This document shows, piece after piece, positions 12,429 to 25,972 of a DNA stretch of 64,000 bases (position 1 is its first letter; each line of letters opens with the position of its first letter). The DNA comes from Desarmillaria ectypa. Taxonomy: Eukaryota > Basidiomycota > Agaricomycetes > Agaricales > Physalacriaceae. Location of the stretch: positions 4,030,001-4,094,000 of the forward strand of contig JAUDYN010000002.1 of assembly GCA_030407005.1 (NCBI GenBank), written 5' to 3'. The notes under the pieces are model-generated. The model made no database searches. It was not told the DNA's origin and was given only the letters and a program-made list of their open reading frames with translations. Position numbers and translations under genes: made by a program.

Positions 12429-12635
12429 TGTTGTAACTATTGCGGTGGGAGGCTTGCTGGATAGAGAATACTGAATTGTTAGCTACTAGAGCTCGAGACG
12501 AGCTCCTTGAATAATACAGAATGTATCTAGAATGTTCTACTAAAGTACCTAATTATATCCTAGTATCGTGCCAAATTGATGGTACCGAATGTTCAGGAAT
12601 CTTCTGGCACAAGCTTGAAGTTGCAAATTCCAACA
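12429..12635 (-). mobile_element. Solo copia-type LTR (family F), 207 bp
   Basis: Read on the minus strand it begins TGTTGGAATTTGCAACTTC and ends GTTACAACA. It aligns along its whole length (207 bp) with the 5' LTR of the copia relic at 29653-29859. No internal region adjoins it, so it is a solo LTR left by LTR-LTR recombination. Flanking pentamers (AGAGG and AAAAG) do not match, so the target duplication has decayed or been lost. It keeps some CpG, unlike the copy at 29.6 kb. Confidence 0.8.
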
Positions 12636-13068
12636 AAAAGAGTTAAGCATCATAATTTAAGGTCAAATATATGTTACATTATGATAAGTTCCACCGCCAA
12701 AAATCCTACAACCCTCAAATATATATAACTCACATCTATTCCACCCCTTCTTTATCCCTAACTTCCGTGTGCTAGTCAAATATCGGAGTTTTAACAGTGC
12801 CAAGTCTGTACGGTGTAGATATCTGGGATCCTTAGCTCCGTATAATAACCCACTGAATCATTGCTCGCTTATACGGTGCTTTTTATATATACTGCGAACA
12901 CCTCTAGCATTTCAGCTGTCGTCTAGTAGGGGCAAAAATCACCGTGAAAACTTTGGGCATTATTTTGGGCTCTACATGAGTACGAAAATGACTAATACTG
13001 GTCCGGGAACTTCGTTGTACCTTACTCGTCCACATTAAGGTATGCAGCCGTGCATAGAAAGAATACAA
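12636..13068. other. No supported gene
   Basis: AT-rich stretch with a few short frames and no recognisable feature. Confidence 0.35.
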
Positions 13069-13915
13069 TCAGATAGTCCTGTTACAATACCCCGCACTGT
13101 CGGTAATGTAGTCGATGGAGCCGTTAGGCTGCGTCTGTCCTCCACGGTTGTCAGCGTCTACGATGGTGTGGCACTTGGAGAAAAGGGAGCAGGTCAAGAG
13201 CGGGCTTCCGTTCTACTGAAGCAATCAGTACCCTCTCCAATGTAATAGCGAATTAAGCGTGCATACCTTTCCATTGACATCGTGGTAGGCTGCAAACGAA
13301 GGGTCAGTTTGAGAGAATGAAGGAAAGAACAGCACGGACAATTGACGAAAATACATCCCTTGACGCTGTCGCACATGGATAGGCAGTCTAAGATATAGTA
13401 TTGTCAATGGAAAGTTCTAGGATATGCAAGTTGAGAATTCTTACCCTGGACAGTGTCGACCAATCCGTAAGTCATATAGTCCCCGTCCGACTGGACAGCG
13501 CCTGTATAGTTCGAGAAAACTTCTTCGTAGCCATCATCATCCTTTGGGGGCTTGGTGTGGAGAGGGCCGTGGGGGCAGAGAAATCCCAGGTCCAGAATAT
13601 CAAGGATAAGGCAGACGAGCTGTTACGCATAACTGATCAGTGAAGAGGTTCTCAATTAGCTGCAATAATACTCACTCCGTCCTTGAGCCAAGGGAGTGAG
13701 CTCGAAGGGGAATGGTCACCGTAGTACCATCCTGGCGAACAACCTTGTTTCCAAGGAGCGACAGGAGCACCGTAACAGTTGTCCTTGTTGATTTTGTACG
13801 AGAGAGACGCTATGGTCTCGACTTCTCTACCATCCAAGTGGGTGTTTACTAGGGAGGTGCCTTGGACCATGAGGGCGGCCGCAATGACTACGAAGAAGGT
13901 GGAGGAGAACCGCAT
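13069..13915 (-). CDS. Small secreted Cys-rich protein, copy 4 (complete, divergent)
   Basis: Fourth and most divergent copy. I take the ATG at 13915 (MRFSSTFFVVIAAALMVQG signal peptide) rather than an in-frame ATG 17 codons earlier, because the other copies start there. The stop is at 13069-13071. The N-terminal part has CYGAPVAPWKQGCSPGWYYGDH, with the loop before LPWLKDG shortened. Exon 2 begins CLILDILDLGFLCP in place of CWLL and has an Asp-rich KDDDGYEEVFSNYTGA segment. It then reads MTYGLVDTV, CLSMCDSVKGC, VNSYHDVNGK, SPLLTCSLFSKC and GGQTQPNGSIDYITDS, ending YCNRTI. The exon 2 acceptor must be the AACAG just inside the exon-like sequence, because the upstream CAG leads to a stop. Confidence 0.78.
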
Positions 13916-13977
13916 TTTACTGAGACTAGCTGGGTGATACCCGAAATGCTGGAGAACAGGGAACATATAGCGTCCAG

Positions 13978-13983
13978 TTTATA
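13978..13983 (-). promoter_or_regulatory. TATAAA-like box of copy 4
   Basis: TATAAA on the minus strand, 63-68 nt upstream of the ATG at 13915. Confidence 0.5.
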
Positions 13984-14400
13984 GAGACGCGTCAAGGTCC
14001 GTGCACAGACCAGCTTCCTCCGGGAAACAACATTTGCTGCTCTACCGAGTATCGGAGCGCGGAGTGCGAGGATTGATTACGAAGCGTACCTGCATTAATG
14101 AGTAGTCAGTTCCTTAATCTTCACGGAATTTATGTAAGTTACTTAGGCAGATAAACTTGAACTCAAGCTAATTTGAACGCCGCTGTCTTCGGAGCTTGAC
14201 GGTCTTTCGCCGAGTCCAGCATCCCCGAGGCATATATATGCTCTGTGAACCAGATGATGCAGGTGTTCCCTTTGGGAGAGTACAGCTAAAGTATTCTTCA
14301 TTCGGTGGAGGTAATAAGTGTGCACCTGCAAAAATGACCGAGAATCGAGGGTAAAGCGGGAATAGCGAATTATACCGCGATTCCCTTCCATTTGACATGT
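13984..14400 (-). repeat. Duplicated upstream flank of copy 4
   Basis: Shares with copies 1-3 the blocks GCGAGGATTGA, CAGTTCCTTAATCTTCA and GACCGAGAATCGAGGGT. Similarity fades near 14400, so this copy retained the shortest flank. Confidence 0.4.
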
Positions 14401-17400
14401 AGCCTGTCCATAAATGCGCGGTAAACGCGTCAAAATCGACAAAGGATGACCGACATCCGCGAGAGCGTTGTGAGGGACCGTAGTCTGCAGGAGGGATCGG
14501 CTGGAGGAGAACCGAGAGAACCGAGGATCAGGCTAAACTAGCGATGATCCACATGCCCTGTCCATTACAGGCATTCATGTATTGAATTGAATCCGCGCCT
14601 TCAAAATATACACTAACAAGACCCCAAACCGGCGCACCAGCAAACATCATTGTGGTAAAAGCGGCTTAAGAATACTGAAGACAGGTTAACCATTTCGCGG
14701 TAGAGCGTACATAAACGATGCTTCGCACCTTTGTGAGTCTCGAACTGTGATTAGCTTGAATGGAGACTTCATTCTTAAAGGAACGAAGGTTTTCGTATGC
14801 ATTAAAAAGTACCAGCGGACCGAAAGCTATTGCAAAGCAGCAACTGCCTTTAGAAGGAAAGAACCGGTTGGGTACGTTTTCCAGAACGCCGCATGCTACT
14901 ATGGCGCAGGGAAGGCGACGGATTGGAAGCTCTTCTTGATGGCTGTATGGCGATGACATGAGAGGCGGGCAATACTTTCTCGGACAGCGTAGCGGTCGAA
15001 GAGACAGGCCGCCTTCATATCCGAGGACTAACTGCAGGAGCTTGACCACTCCAGAGATTTTGGGATCCTCTCCAGCGATTCGCCCCCGTTTTGTGCGTCT
15101 ATAAGAGTGGGAGACTTGTCTTGGTATATCGATTGACGAAGATCGCCGAGTAGCAAAGAAAACGTTTGAGAGCTCGGAACTTGGGGCTCCTTCTACGGTA
15201 TGGGGCAGTTTTTCCAAAGTTCTTCACTAGTTCCCGAAGATCAGTCGCATAGTAGGGAAGGGCCCGCTGTGCATAAACAGTCAGTGCTTCAGTCATAGCG
15301 ATTCTCCGCAGATATCTGTCGTAAGTGCATTAGGCGGTTGGGGCTTGCTAGTAATGGGGCTCTGGATAGTATGCAACCAAGGAAATGTGAAGCCATACAT
15401 GACCAGCGGAAAAACGACGGGGAACTGCGGAAGATCGCTCAGCGTATCGCCTTAGTCCCCAGTCTGGACTCGTTCATGGCGAGGTTAGAACCGAACGGAA
15501 CAACCAGATCAATTCTTGGGGTCTACAAGCAGGAGATTCCCATTAGTGTCAATTAATTTCATGGAATGGACATCGCCGACGACAATCGATGCCCAGTAGG
15601 AACATGGTCGGCTTCAGGCCCAAGGTCCATTTCATGTCAAACAGGTTATGTTCGCTGTAAGGCCAACAAAAATGATCATTATATAGAAGATAATACAATG
15701 AATGGATCAAGAATCCTAACCTATACATTATCTTCGTTTCCTGCCGTTTTCTTGTTGAAGGAGCAAGAATGGCAGCCTTGGACTTGACTTCCATCGAAGA
15801 TGAGAGCGCTGTAATTGTATTTAATTTGGTAGATATCCGCTAGTCAAGGGTAGATGAAGCCTTTTCAGAAACCGACCGGCAGATGATAGTCATCGGAGTT
15901 CTCTCGATGATATATCCAAGGTTGTTAACTACTGAAACGCCTTCCTGGCATATATGAGAGTGCAGGTAGCACGATCTCAGCTCATGGAGACTTTAAGGAT
16001 AGTGTTATCGCTCGATTGGATGTTTTCAACAAGGCTGTGATAGAGGCAGTTTTGACACCTCAAACAGTCCAAATTTAGGCATCACCGCTCTCGATTTCAC
16101 ATAAAATCACGAGGCTTGGGCTCGATCGAATCGAATCGATCGCAGGCAAACGATGCGAAAAAGTTCTCTCTACAACTTGATAAGACGAAAACAATGGAAG
16201 ACAACTCACTGGCGGGTTCCGCTTCATAAATACTGCAGCTAGCTGCGTGGCTCGACGGTTCCGTCAACCGTGACCTATACACTGACAAAGTATTCGGAGT
16301 CATATTACTGGACTCAGTAGGTCGTCTAACCGCGAAAATCATCTTACACGTCGACAAAAAATGACATTTTATCTGGATGGCGCTTACAGGTCACTCCAGG
16401 TACTTCAGTTCTGAAATAGAATGGGACTTATGGCGTTAGTGGTCTCGCACTGCTTTAAAAGCAAAGGGAGCCCCATCGAAATGATACACAACTTGAACCT
16501 TAAGATGAAGTCAGGAATCGCACAGTAAAGTTTATCATAACATTTATACCTCACGCTTCGATATCACGAGAATTGATGAGATGAGCTTTAAAGTGATGAC
16601 ATCTACTAAATATCGTTTCTCATCAGCAAAACTTACAAGTTACAGCGTTCACTTACATTCAATGGTGCCTGGTAGATCTAGTTGCAAACGCTGTGCGGCA
16701 GCAAATTTAAGGTTTGGACTCCGCGAACGGGAACAATGTAGTTGTCACTAGTCGCCGAAAGTCTGCCGGTTATTCGGCATATCGGCAAGACTAGACAGCC
16801 ATTAATGCTGAACTTAAATAATTCCCTGAGGAACCCTATTTCCAAATTGAAACTTCCCGCTTCCCCGACGACCGCCACCACCACAAACGTTCTCCTTGAC
16901 ACCCACCAAGCGCGTTTCTTGACCCTATACATCCTTTGACACTATCTCCAGCGCTCTGCAGACTCTTTTCCTCGATTTTTTCCCCAGGAAACCTCGTATC
17001 AATGCCAACTTCACGAGCCTACGAAGACTGAGGCCCGACTCTTACACAATCTTTGCGATGCCACAGAATATCAGCTAGCATTTCGTTGTTATACCAGCTA
17101 CAACAGTGTCTATATTAGCAGTACCAAGGAAGTAGCTAATTATCAGGTGGCTGGGATGTGGGTCGACGCTGGGTCGTAGGAACAATACGGCATCAACTAG
17201 CAACGTAAAATGCAACGGCGAAAGAGGCATGTTTTTTCTTCTTTTATATAATACATTTCCTAACTTTGCTGTTGCAGTGAAGTAGTTGTCATGGAGCTGA
17301 CTAGATACCAAGACGAGATGAAGCGCCCAGCCGATGGAGGTACGCTGTCCGTATCGCCTCAGCCAGTTCGTTTGATGTCGAATGCCTTGAGTTAGACAAC

Positions 17401-20400
17401 GGCTCTGTTATTACGTCGCCACTCTATGTTCTTGGACTTCTTGATGCAACGTCATCCAATGTCTACGGGGCATGCAGGAAGGCTGGAGAACTGCATCCAA
17501 TGGACCACGTTCCCAGAGGGAATATGGTATCGACACTGTAGAACCAGCACAACTATCGTGAGAGAAATATCAACTTCAACATCATGACAAGCTCGGGGTA
17601 CGTTCTATCTGAGAGCGCTAGTGGCCGAGGCATGTGCCTGTTGCTCGTAATCTTGCTTGATGCTAACCTTGCTACAGGAAGTATTGGCTGATACCGCCTC
17701 TGTCACTTGTAGAGTAGACATTCAGTCGATTTACAGCACTCTTGGCCTTCTCTACGCCAGAACGGCGAGCATAAGGCGTGTTATCAGTCGTTTCCTATTC
17801 AATGGTATCGGCTGTGCTTGTTCATCACGCCATGCAATACGCTTCCCCCTTCCTTTATCCCCGCACAGTATGATACGTGTATGTGCTTTCGCCGTTCCAT
17901 TTTTACTTGGCTGACAACAACACTGGTAGATATGCAACGGCACCATTACGGTATCGTTTGAATATCGTGCTCGCCCGTCGTCTTATTACTCGGGCGCAGG
18001 CTTTTTAGACAACAAAAGCTATGCCATTCCTCGTTTCCATTAAGTTGTCCGATATGGCGTTTGCGATTGTTCTTGGGACACGGACGCCGAATACGTGCGG
18101 GATGCGCTATTCTAGCATTCATTCCTTCATATCTGTAAGGGCGCCTATATTTACCCGAACAGCCAACTTAGTACTTTGTTCGGCAGTCTACTGAATACAG
18201 AGGTGCTTGCGACGTCAGCTATCAAAGAGGTTCAAATTGGCCAATCGCCCTCATGAACTCAATGTCTTGACGATATCGTTACCGTCCTTCTCTTTCTTAT
18301 TCATGTAAATCACTGCTTGTGAGCTGTATGATTCTATTTCACAGAATTCTGGTAGTCAACCCTCTCATGTAATACTGCGCACCTGGACTAGCGACAGAGA
18401 AAACCGCCGAGAGACGGAAGTTGTCAGCTGTTTTATCGATTCTGAGATGTGACGAGCAAAAGACCTGACCCACGCCTCAATCACCTCCGCCTTGTCGGAT
18501 AAATCAGAAGTAGCTAGTTCTGCTTTTCGGAAGTAGTGGTGATGGAGTGGTTTCCTCGCCAAGTAGGTTCCCATATCTGAGGCCTGCAGTAATTAATACT
18601 TGTAAAGTCCCAGGTGTTGGGCTGAAATTAACGTGTTTCCCTTGCTTGGGTCATGATTATTGCCCTGGCACAAGGACATTGTGGTTCATGCGCCTAGATC
18701 TTCCTTCGGCGAACTGCGGGTCCTGTAACCTTTTCGACTATCGGAGCGTAATTTCTCGTGCACTATTGCTCTTAATCGGGACTTCCTCTGTTGATGCACT
18801 GCTACCTAATACATCTTTTTTGTTGCAGCAACAACGAATTGATTTGTACGCTTAGAACGTTTGATCTACCTGAGGCAAGTCACTGGTCCCCGCCACTTGC
18901 GCCTCAGGACATGGGAACAAAAAAGGAATTATTTGACGCGGCCTCTACTTTTTGATGGAAGGAAAACAATACATATTGACATGTTCGTAGCCCGGATCCT
19001 GGAGTGAGATATCGTCGCAACGATGCTAGTGCATGTACCATTTCGTTATTCCCTCATTTATCATTCAAAATGCTGATATTGCTCAGTTCCTCAAGTGACC
19101 GTTCTAAAACCCTCGGAAACGGGAGCGACTAGCGCTGCAGCCCATATCTGACGTACGAGAAGCCGCTCAGTGCCATACTTCAACTATTCAAGAGAGCGTA
19201 ACAGCGACACCAGTAACCTAGCACATGGGAACAACATCATGTTTCCTCGCATCCAACGCCTGGTGTCAGATAGCCTCATGGGACCCTCATTCAGGGTCGT
19301 ACGACTGTGAACCTGGAGTTAATAATGCCGCGTGTATGCTATTCTGCTGGCGCATGCATGGCTTCCGCGACTTCCGGAGATAGATCATTACTTTCCAGGC
19401 GAGGATCTTTTTGCGATTAGGGATCATGCATCGGACGAAAACATCAGATTCATATCTCTGGATTGCCGTTTGCCGCTCTTCTGGAGCCGACGGTAACCCG
19501 TGGCGCGGAGATACGCTGTAAGAACATTCCGTATACGTTATTGTTCTCTAATCTTTCGCCCATGATCCTTATAGTAGCATTGATACCATGTCATATGAAA
19601 ATGTCCCATATCGGCTAGGAAGAGGATGGAACAGGCCAGATGGAATTTCTGACCGTACTAATCTTTGTTCTTGTCTTTATTTCCTGTTATTGTTTTGTTT
19701 AGTGCCGCTTTAACTCTGACGGTGTCGTCTGACATCGATCAATCCATTTGCTATACACGCGGCTTGGAAATTGAATCAGATCCAGCGCGTGTTAGCACCA
19801 AAGCCTCGAGGATCTGTTACTTTGCCTGCGATTGGAGACCAGAAAGATCTCGGGCTTAAAGATGTCTTTGTACCTTGATAGCTACCTTAAGTGTTGTTGC
19901 CGCGCTTCCGAGATGTGATGGAGTTGCTTTAAGGGGGTTCACTTAATGAAGGCAATTGGAAATAAGGATCACGAGAATGGGCTGGTGGGACGCGTCCTTC
20001 AGATGGCAGAGATGTCCTCTCTTCGACTTTCGCTCTTTCCTTTCTAGCCCTACAAGGGAGTTTCCGAGTCGTCGACTTTTTGACGATCAGAACATTTTAT
20101 GGAAGATACGGTCACGTGTATAGATAAGATCGATTAAATTTCAAAGTCGAAGCTTTTAACGTTTAATGGCGTGCTTTCCGGGCGTGACAAAGTGAAGTAA
20201 GTCCATTGTAAATGTTCGCTAGATTCCGTTAATTATATTATAACACTACGTAGGAGTAACACAGCAAAAGAAAGCAAAATCTCCCCGGTACCCAAACCTT
20301 CTGGAAGTTCGGAATGTTTAGCTCAAGAATGTTGTACTCCGCCGGATAACTTGCAATGATAGCAAAGAGAATCTGCTCTCTTAGTAACCACATTCTGCGA

Positions 20401-21827
20401 GGGCCTTAGCCTGTATATATTCGTTAGCAAGTGATCGGAGACGGGACTACTAAGGATAGGCAACAAACCATTGTCGGCAGCTCTTTCTGCACTCGTGATT
20501 AACAGCATAGTGATGTGAGCTGTATCTGCATTTGCTGGATCCACAGTCAATCTACAAAATGAGTCAGAGAACTAGCAGCTTTAAAGGAGGATGTTTTACG
20601 ACTGACCCGCTGATCACCATGAGGAGCGTCGTGTCCACAAAAGAATTTGGTTGAGCTGATTCTGCGATGACACATAATTGATGGGGTCTTGTTCGATGAA
20701 GACTTCAGTTTGACACTGACCCACTTTTATAGGCATCTAGGAGCGAAGGTATGACAACATCATAATTACTTACTATGCCATGACCTGGACTGGAAGCCCA
20801 CTTGGGCACTGCGCCATGGAAATAACCGAGAAACCATCGTTGTTCTTCGGATTATGTCTGGCAACCCCTTCTGGAATACCATCAAGCGTTGTGGCATGAA
20901 ACGCGTCATCAGGACACGGAAACGTGTTATGCCACAGATAGCGCGCGGTAATATCAGACCTTGTTTGAGTGGGAAAACATGCATGAACGTCCTGGAATAC
21001 AAAAGCTATGTGATTTTGGTTATATTCATGACCCATCTGTGCTGCGTTTCCCGTCAACCCCCAGTACAACTGGCCGACCAAGCTGGACCGCTTCGCTAGA
21101 CGGCTCAAGCTGATTCCATGACATTCTTCAGCAGCGACAGGATAGGGATAGGGATAGGGATAGGGGCTGTCAGCTCGCTAGGGTATATTGCACTGTGGCA
21201 GCAATCGCCCTACGGATCGTCGATGAGGTTCAGCAGACTTTCACTGCCTATTATCGATTCCGCCACTGCCTTTCATTACCCCACGCCGCCGCCCACTGAT
21301 GCTATTGACCCGTTAGATAATCTGTCGTCACGGCTCGCCTGCATGCCGCCTCAGAGAGCACGGCTCACACGTTCCACCCTCACGACTCAACGCCGTCGAC
21401 GGGGATGAGAGCGATAACCCTGGAGCAGAGTGGTTTCCCGGAAGGGAGGCGGCGATCATCTATCCGGATGCTCCCTCGCCGTGCGTCCTTGGGCCTAGGT
21501 CAAGTCCCAGAAAGGCGTGTTATTTAATCAAGACTTGGTTGTTTGCGTCGTGAAAGAGTCGTCTTTAAAGTATGTCATATGGGCGGCGCCATGAGGGAAC
21601 CGAATGCTCAGCTTCTTGTATTCAATTTCCAGCAATATGGTCTGTAAATGTACAAACCCGTTCTTGGGCCGTAGAGATCATGTATTGTTTATTGATATTC
21701 TGCATGTGGCTTGTGTGAAAAAGTTTCATATTCTGGCTAAATTACCATGAGACGCACCAAAATAATAACAGGAAACCATATACGTATGTGACACAGAGAG
21801 GTTCATGTCCTGGAACGCGGGGGGCAA
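14401..21827. other. Long interval with no gene I can support
   Basis: The longest uninterrupted frames are two overlapping minus-strand ones at 14666-15217 and 15099-15296. They could be remains of one spliced or broken gene, but no domain is recognisable. Elsewhere only short, mutually overlapping frames occur. A short GGGATA-type hexamer run sits near 21137-21162. CpG content is ordinary, so this is not the decayed transposon compartment. A gene with many tiny exons could have been missed. Confidence 0.4.
14666..15296 (-). other. Possible degraded or spliced reading frame, unidentified
   Basis: A frame starting MTEALTVYAQRALPYY at 15296 runs 65 codons. It overlaps in another frame with a 183-codon stretch ending at 14666. 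The first 33 residues look protein-like (mixed helical composition) but the downstream frame has no recognisable family. It could be a relic of a host gene or chance. I do not assign a function. Confidence 0.2.
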
Positions 21828-23021
21828 TCACCGAATGATTACGGAACGAAAGTCCTTAACCACGTCCACCCGGAGCTCGCACTGTGCTTGTATACCTGGG
21901 AACATATCCTCCATATCCTCTTTCAGCCTCAACTCGTCTTCTCTTCTGTCAAGATCGGTGCAAAGCGTCACACGAAAGCTCTGCAACGTGAAAGGACTCT
22001 TTTCAGAGAATACTCTATCCAAGTTCATCCAAGTGAGCCTTGCGACGTCTTCGTTATTGTTATCTGGATGGTGCGGATTACTGAATGGAGGACGAGTGTC
22101 ATATAAGATGGTGACTCTTTTCAAGGAGGGGCTCATCGCCAAACATCTAGTCCACCATCGTACTGCAGAGAGATGAGAGTCGTCTGGGTACCAGTTGATT
22201 TGTAACACAAAGGTATGGATATTTCCCAAAGATAGAGGATTGCGCGATCCTAAATCTACAGATACGTAAGAGAAGGGTCTTTGCGTTTGGAGATCATAAG
22301 ACTACGAACCCGCAGGTTGGAGACCGGTGACCCGCAGCACTTGAAGGGATGGCGTTTGGATCAGCCTTTCAAGATGTGAAATATTCTGCGGACAAAATAC
22401 GGTTGATAGAATACGCAGGCTTTTCGAGGATATTAAATCTCCATTAGCGAATGCTTCTAGAACTGGGCCATCACGTAGATTGCAAGACAGCTTCAGGTCT
22501 TGGACACGAGGGCACCTGACAGCACCGTTCAAATTCGGCACGGCCTGTCCTACCAACCTAATAGTGTAGACGTTCATCTTCTTCAATGAGGTGAGATAGG
22601 ATAAGGAAGTGCTGAAGTGCACGATATCTAGAAACGTGACCCCTGCTAGAGTAATGCTTTGAATAGAGGAGATGGTGGCGAAGCAGTGGTACGGAAGTCC
22701 GTCAAAGTCAACGGAGCGAAAGGTGGCGGAATGAAGGTTTGCGAACAACCCGAGAAGCTCGAACTCGAGAAGCATTTTAACGACGTTGGTGGTGGAGACA
22801 TGTAATACGGCGACGCTTCGGGATATATACAGCGATTTCTGACACAGACTACAGAAATCAATACAACGCTTCTCATTCACAAGAGAAACAGTGCGGAAGG
22901 TATGTCCCCGAGTCCTGGCACAGAAAGCGTGACAGATAAGGGAACAAACTTTTAGCGCCTCTGAATCGTCGTGAAGTCTGTCCACGATGTCGTCGACCAG
23001 TTCCTGTGGTAGTTCTGACAT
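21828..23021 (-). CDS. F-box-like protein with leucine-rich C-terminal part
   Basis: Two exons, 23021-22310 and 22255-21828, joined across a 54-nt intron (GTTCGT...CTGTAG, phase 1), give about 379 residues. The N-terminus, MSELPQELVDDIVDRLHDD followed by a run with LKVCSLICHAF, matches the compact F-box of Agaricomycete F-box proteins. In such proteins the F-box binds Skp1 in an SCF ubiquitin ligase. The rest has spaced Leu/Val strands (LLGLFANLHSATFRSVDFDGLP, ITLAGVTFLD, LTSLKKMNVYTIRLVG) like irregular leucine-rich repeats that would select the substrate. That role is inferred from the family. The C-terminal exon ends DFRSVIIR. No signal peptide or membrane segment. Such genes are numerous and fast-evolving in mushrooms. 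No disabling change seen. Confidence 0.78.
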
Positions 23022-25972
23022 GACAGGGTCGAATATCTAGAGAATTATTTAATTGAATATTTCAGTCGACAGGACCATAGTCAAAGTGTCGGTGAACCCA
23101 CTTTGTAAGTAAACTCGAATGTTTCACCTTCGCCGCAACGATGATATTACCACTGACTTGTTTTGCGACTTCTTTAAGCCAGACAAGAGCAAGTCAAATT
23201 TGCGCAAATTCTAGATGCTGTGGTGTCAGAAATGTTTGAGGCAGCATATAAGAAATGAGGCTACGTTAAATAGTACCGTGAAAACCGAGAGGACGTAACA
23301 GCACCGAGGCACATAGAAGGATAAGGAATGGTGGCTTGAGATTTTTTAGATAATCCGAGCGTAGGCTCCAACAGAGAAGTTAGGATGGTATACCTTCCAG
23401 CAGTGGCGGAGCAAAGCAGATCAACTTTCAGCGAAGAACGGGAGATTCGGACCGGAATAGATTTGAAATCTACTATCTCTATCACGTGATTAAAAGTCAC
23501 CCAGACCGTGACTTGACTGTGACCATCACGCTACCGTGTATGCGACCGTGTTCCTTGGATATTGTCATTTAAATTGACATCCATCTTGACATCCATCTTA
23601 CACAGCTTTCAGCGAAGAAAATCACTTAAAATGGCTTAATATATCGATTTCAATGAATGAAGGCGTCCCCAGGAGTCAGGAGGGCAGGAACCAAGTGCCG
23701 ACTTACGCGTTCGGAGGGTACAAGCCTGGGGGACACGCCCTTAGAGATATGTTTTCAAGTCAATACACTCACCATAAAAGACCAGATACTTACTGATATA
23801 TGGATCAACCATTCAGATGTTTTCCTATCTTCATCCCTAGGATCTGCTCATGGGCGACGAAGGGCTTTCATTTGGTGACCAAGTCTTCGTTGGCTGTACG
23901 GATATTGCATGAAAGCATAAATTGCCTCGGCCAACGCTTGGATTCTCCCAGCCCGGGGCCTGGATCGGCTCGCTATACGACATGGTCTGTACCGTAGGTA
24001 GGGTTTATGGTATTCTTTTTAATGCGCGTTTTTCTCATTAGTAGCAGTTTGCGAATCGACGCCACGATTTTCTTGGTCGATTTTTTTCCTTCCCCTTGTG
24101 TATTAAGTAATCTTCAGAAATTTATTTTCATTTACTCTACACCACGACTATTATTCTTCGCACGTCTAAAAAAGCCACTCTACCTGCACGCAAGAAGGCC
24201 AACAAGAACGAATATCGATGGTGCCTTGCACACACTGTCTTTTCCAACCTCCCGGGCTACACCGCTATCTGGGAAAAGATATCAAAGTACCCTAAGCGTC
24301 GTAGAGCCTGGGCTCTTAAAATTAAAAATAAACTCACAGGGTATGTTGCGTAAGATTCACCCCTACAGATGTATCAGCTGATTGAAGGGATCACGTAGGA
24401 TGGAGAAGAAGGTACGCTCATATCATGAGGAATTGGGCCAAACTGGCGCTGGCATCAAGTCTGCATCTGAAATTGATATGTCTAAAAGCAATACCTTCAC
24501 GAATAAGTGGCGTGAGTGACATACCATGCAAAACGACTGCTCAAAAATCGATTCAAAGAGGTTGACGGTCAGACGTAAAAGCGCGATTTTAATAAAATCG
24601 AGGTGAGGAATCCGATCAAAATCACTCCACTAAATCGACCCGAAAAGCGCGACTCTGACCGCTACTATTGTATACGCGTTTTTAGCTTTTTTACAAGAGT
24701 ACATCTCATACAGTTGATTTTGCACTTGGTGTTCGCATTTGCTCAAAATATTATCAGGATGGGTGAGCGCTTGCATATTGCACCTACTCGCACGTGTTTA
24801 TCTATCCCAGCTCCAGTGTCATGGTTCTATACAATATTTTTCATGACGGCAGGGCATAGAATCATTGCCACCTCGTCCTCAGATGTTAGGCTTGTCATCC
24901 CCAAAAGCGCCTACAATCAACCGCACTTCCAAATGGGATTCAGATGAGGAAGTCATAAAGACCACTGAAAGAAAGTGGGCTTTCCGAATCTTGCCTCGTT
25001 CTTACATAACTGAACCAGTTCACCAGGTCGAAAGGATTGGGACACTTAGTTGATGAAGACGCATGCTTCGCGGGATATCGCATCTCGTTGGGGTGCTGGC
25101 ATATGGCGACATATTGTGAACCGTTTATATCACCTTTCTCCGAGGAGTACATGTTGGTTCTGCCACGGGCCTTCTTTCTTTCATTGTGTTTAATCATAAT
25201 TAAAGTAATATGAAGCGGTGAATCAGTTGCTTTGCCTTCAGAAACTCTTCCAGACGACTTTTACGCACTTTGCCACAACAACAACAATTTTCTTGAGAAG
25301 GCTGCAGTCAAGAGCCGGTTGGATGATAGCTATTGAGCTGAGACAGCCAACCAGAGCGCCTCTCTATCTTGGCGTTGCGGCATAATTTACGATAGCCCGT
25401 GCGTTGATTGTATACAAGCAGGGATTCTTGGGGCTACTCTTTTGCCTCAACAGAAACTATTAAAGATCTGACTGCCACCTGTATAGAGGACGAACTGGTT
25501 TGCAATCAAATCACAGACGGGCCGCCTCATCATGACCGCTAAAGAAGGATTTACAGAATTGTATGACACTCAACTATATCTTTTGGCTGTACATCAGCAC
25601 AGTTAACTTTATGCGTGGAGTAGCATATGTGCCCCATGCGGGAAGACTTTAGCTGAGTGGCCAGGCCAGGTTGTATCGCATGGTTCGGGGTGCACCTTTA
25701 CATTACTATCACCGTGGGTAAGTATCCGACAACTTCGAAGAAGGGGCTCCCTCAAATATAGTCCAATGTGGTAAACACACAATATGACGTCTCGATAATC
25801 AACTCGTATATAATGGTACAAATTGGCCTAATGCTATCCAGTTCCATATGCTCCGGCTCTGAACATCGCACCATTGACAAGGCCTATTGGAATCAGAAAC
25901 ATATTTTTTTGAAGGTTTTAAAATTTCAAGGAGAAGGAAAGGGGAAAAGAAGATAGGTAGTTGTTGGCGCAA
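23022..25972. other. No supported gene
   Basis: Short frames only. The region between about 24000 and 24700 is T-rich on the plus strand with AATCGA-containing strings but no clear repeat unit. No recognisable RNA or mobile element. Confidence 0.35.

Noticed and set aside
20773..21108. Overlapping frames of 78-111 codons on both strands as a gene
   Set aside because: Three frames overlap at the same place with no recognisable domain, as expected for chance open frames in GC-balanced DNA.
21137..21162. GGGATA-type hexamer run as an interstitial telomere
   Set aside because: The unit is GGGATA/TAGGGA rather than TTAGGG and only four to five units are present. A simple microsatellite explains it.
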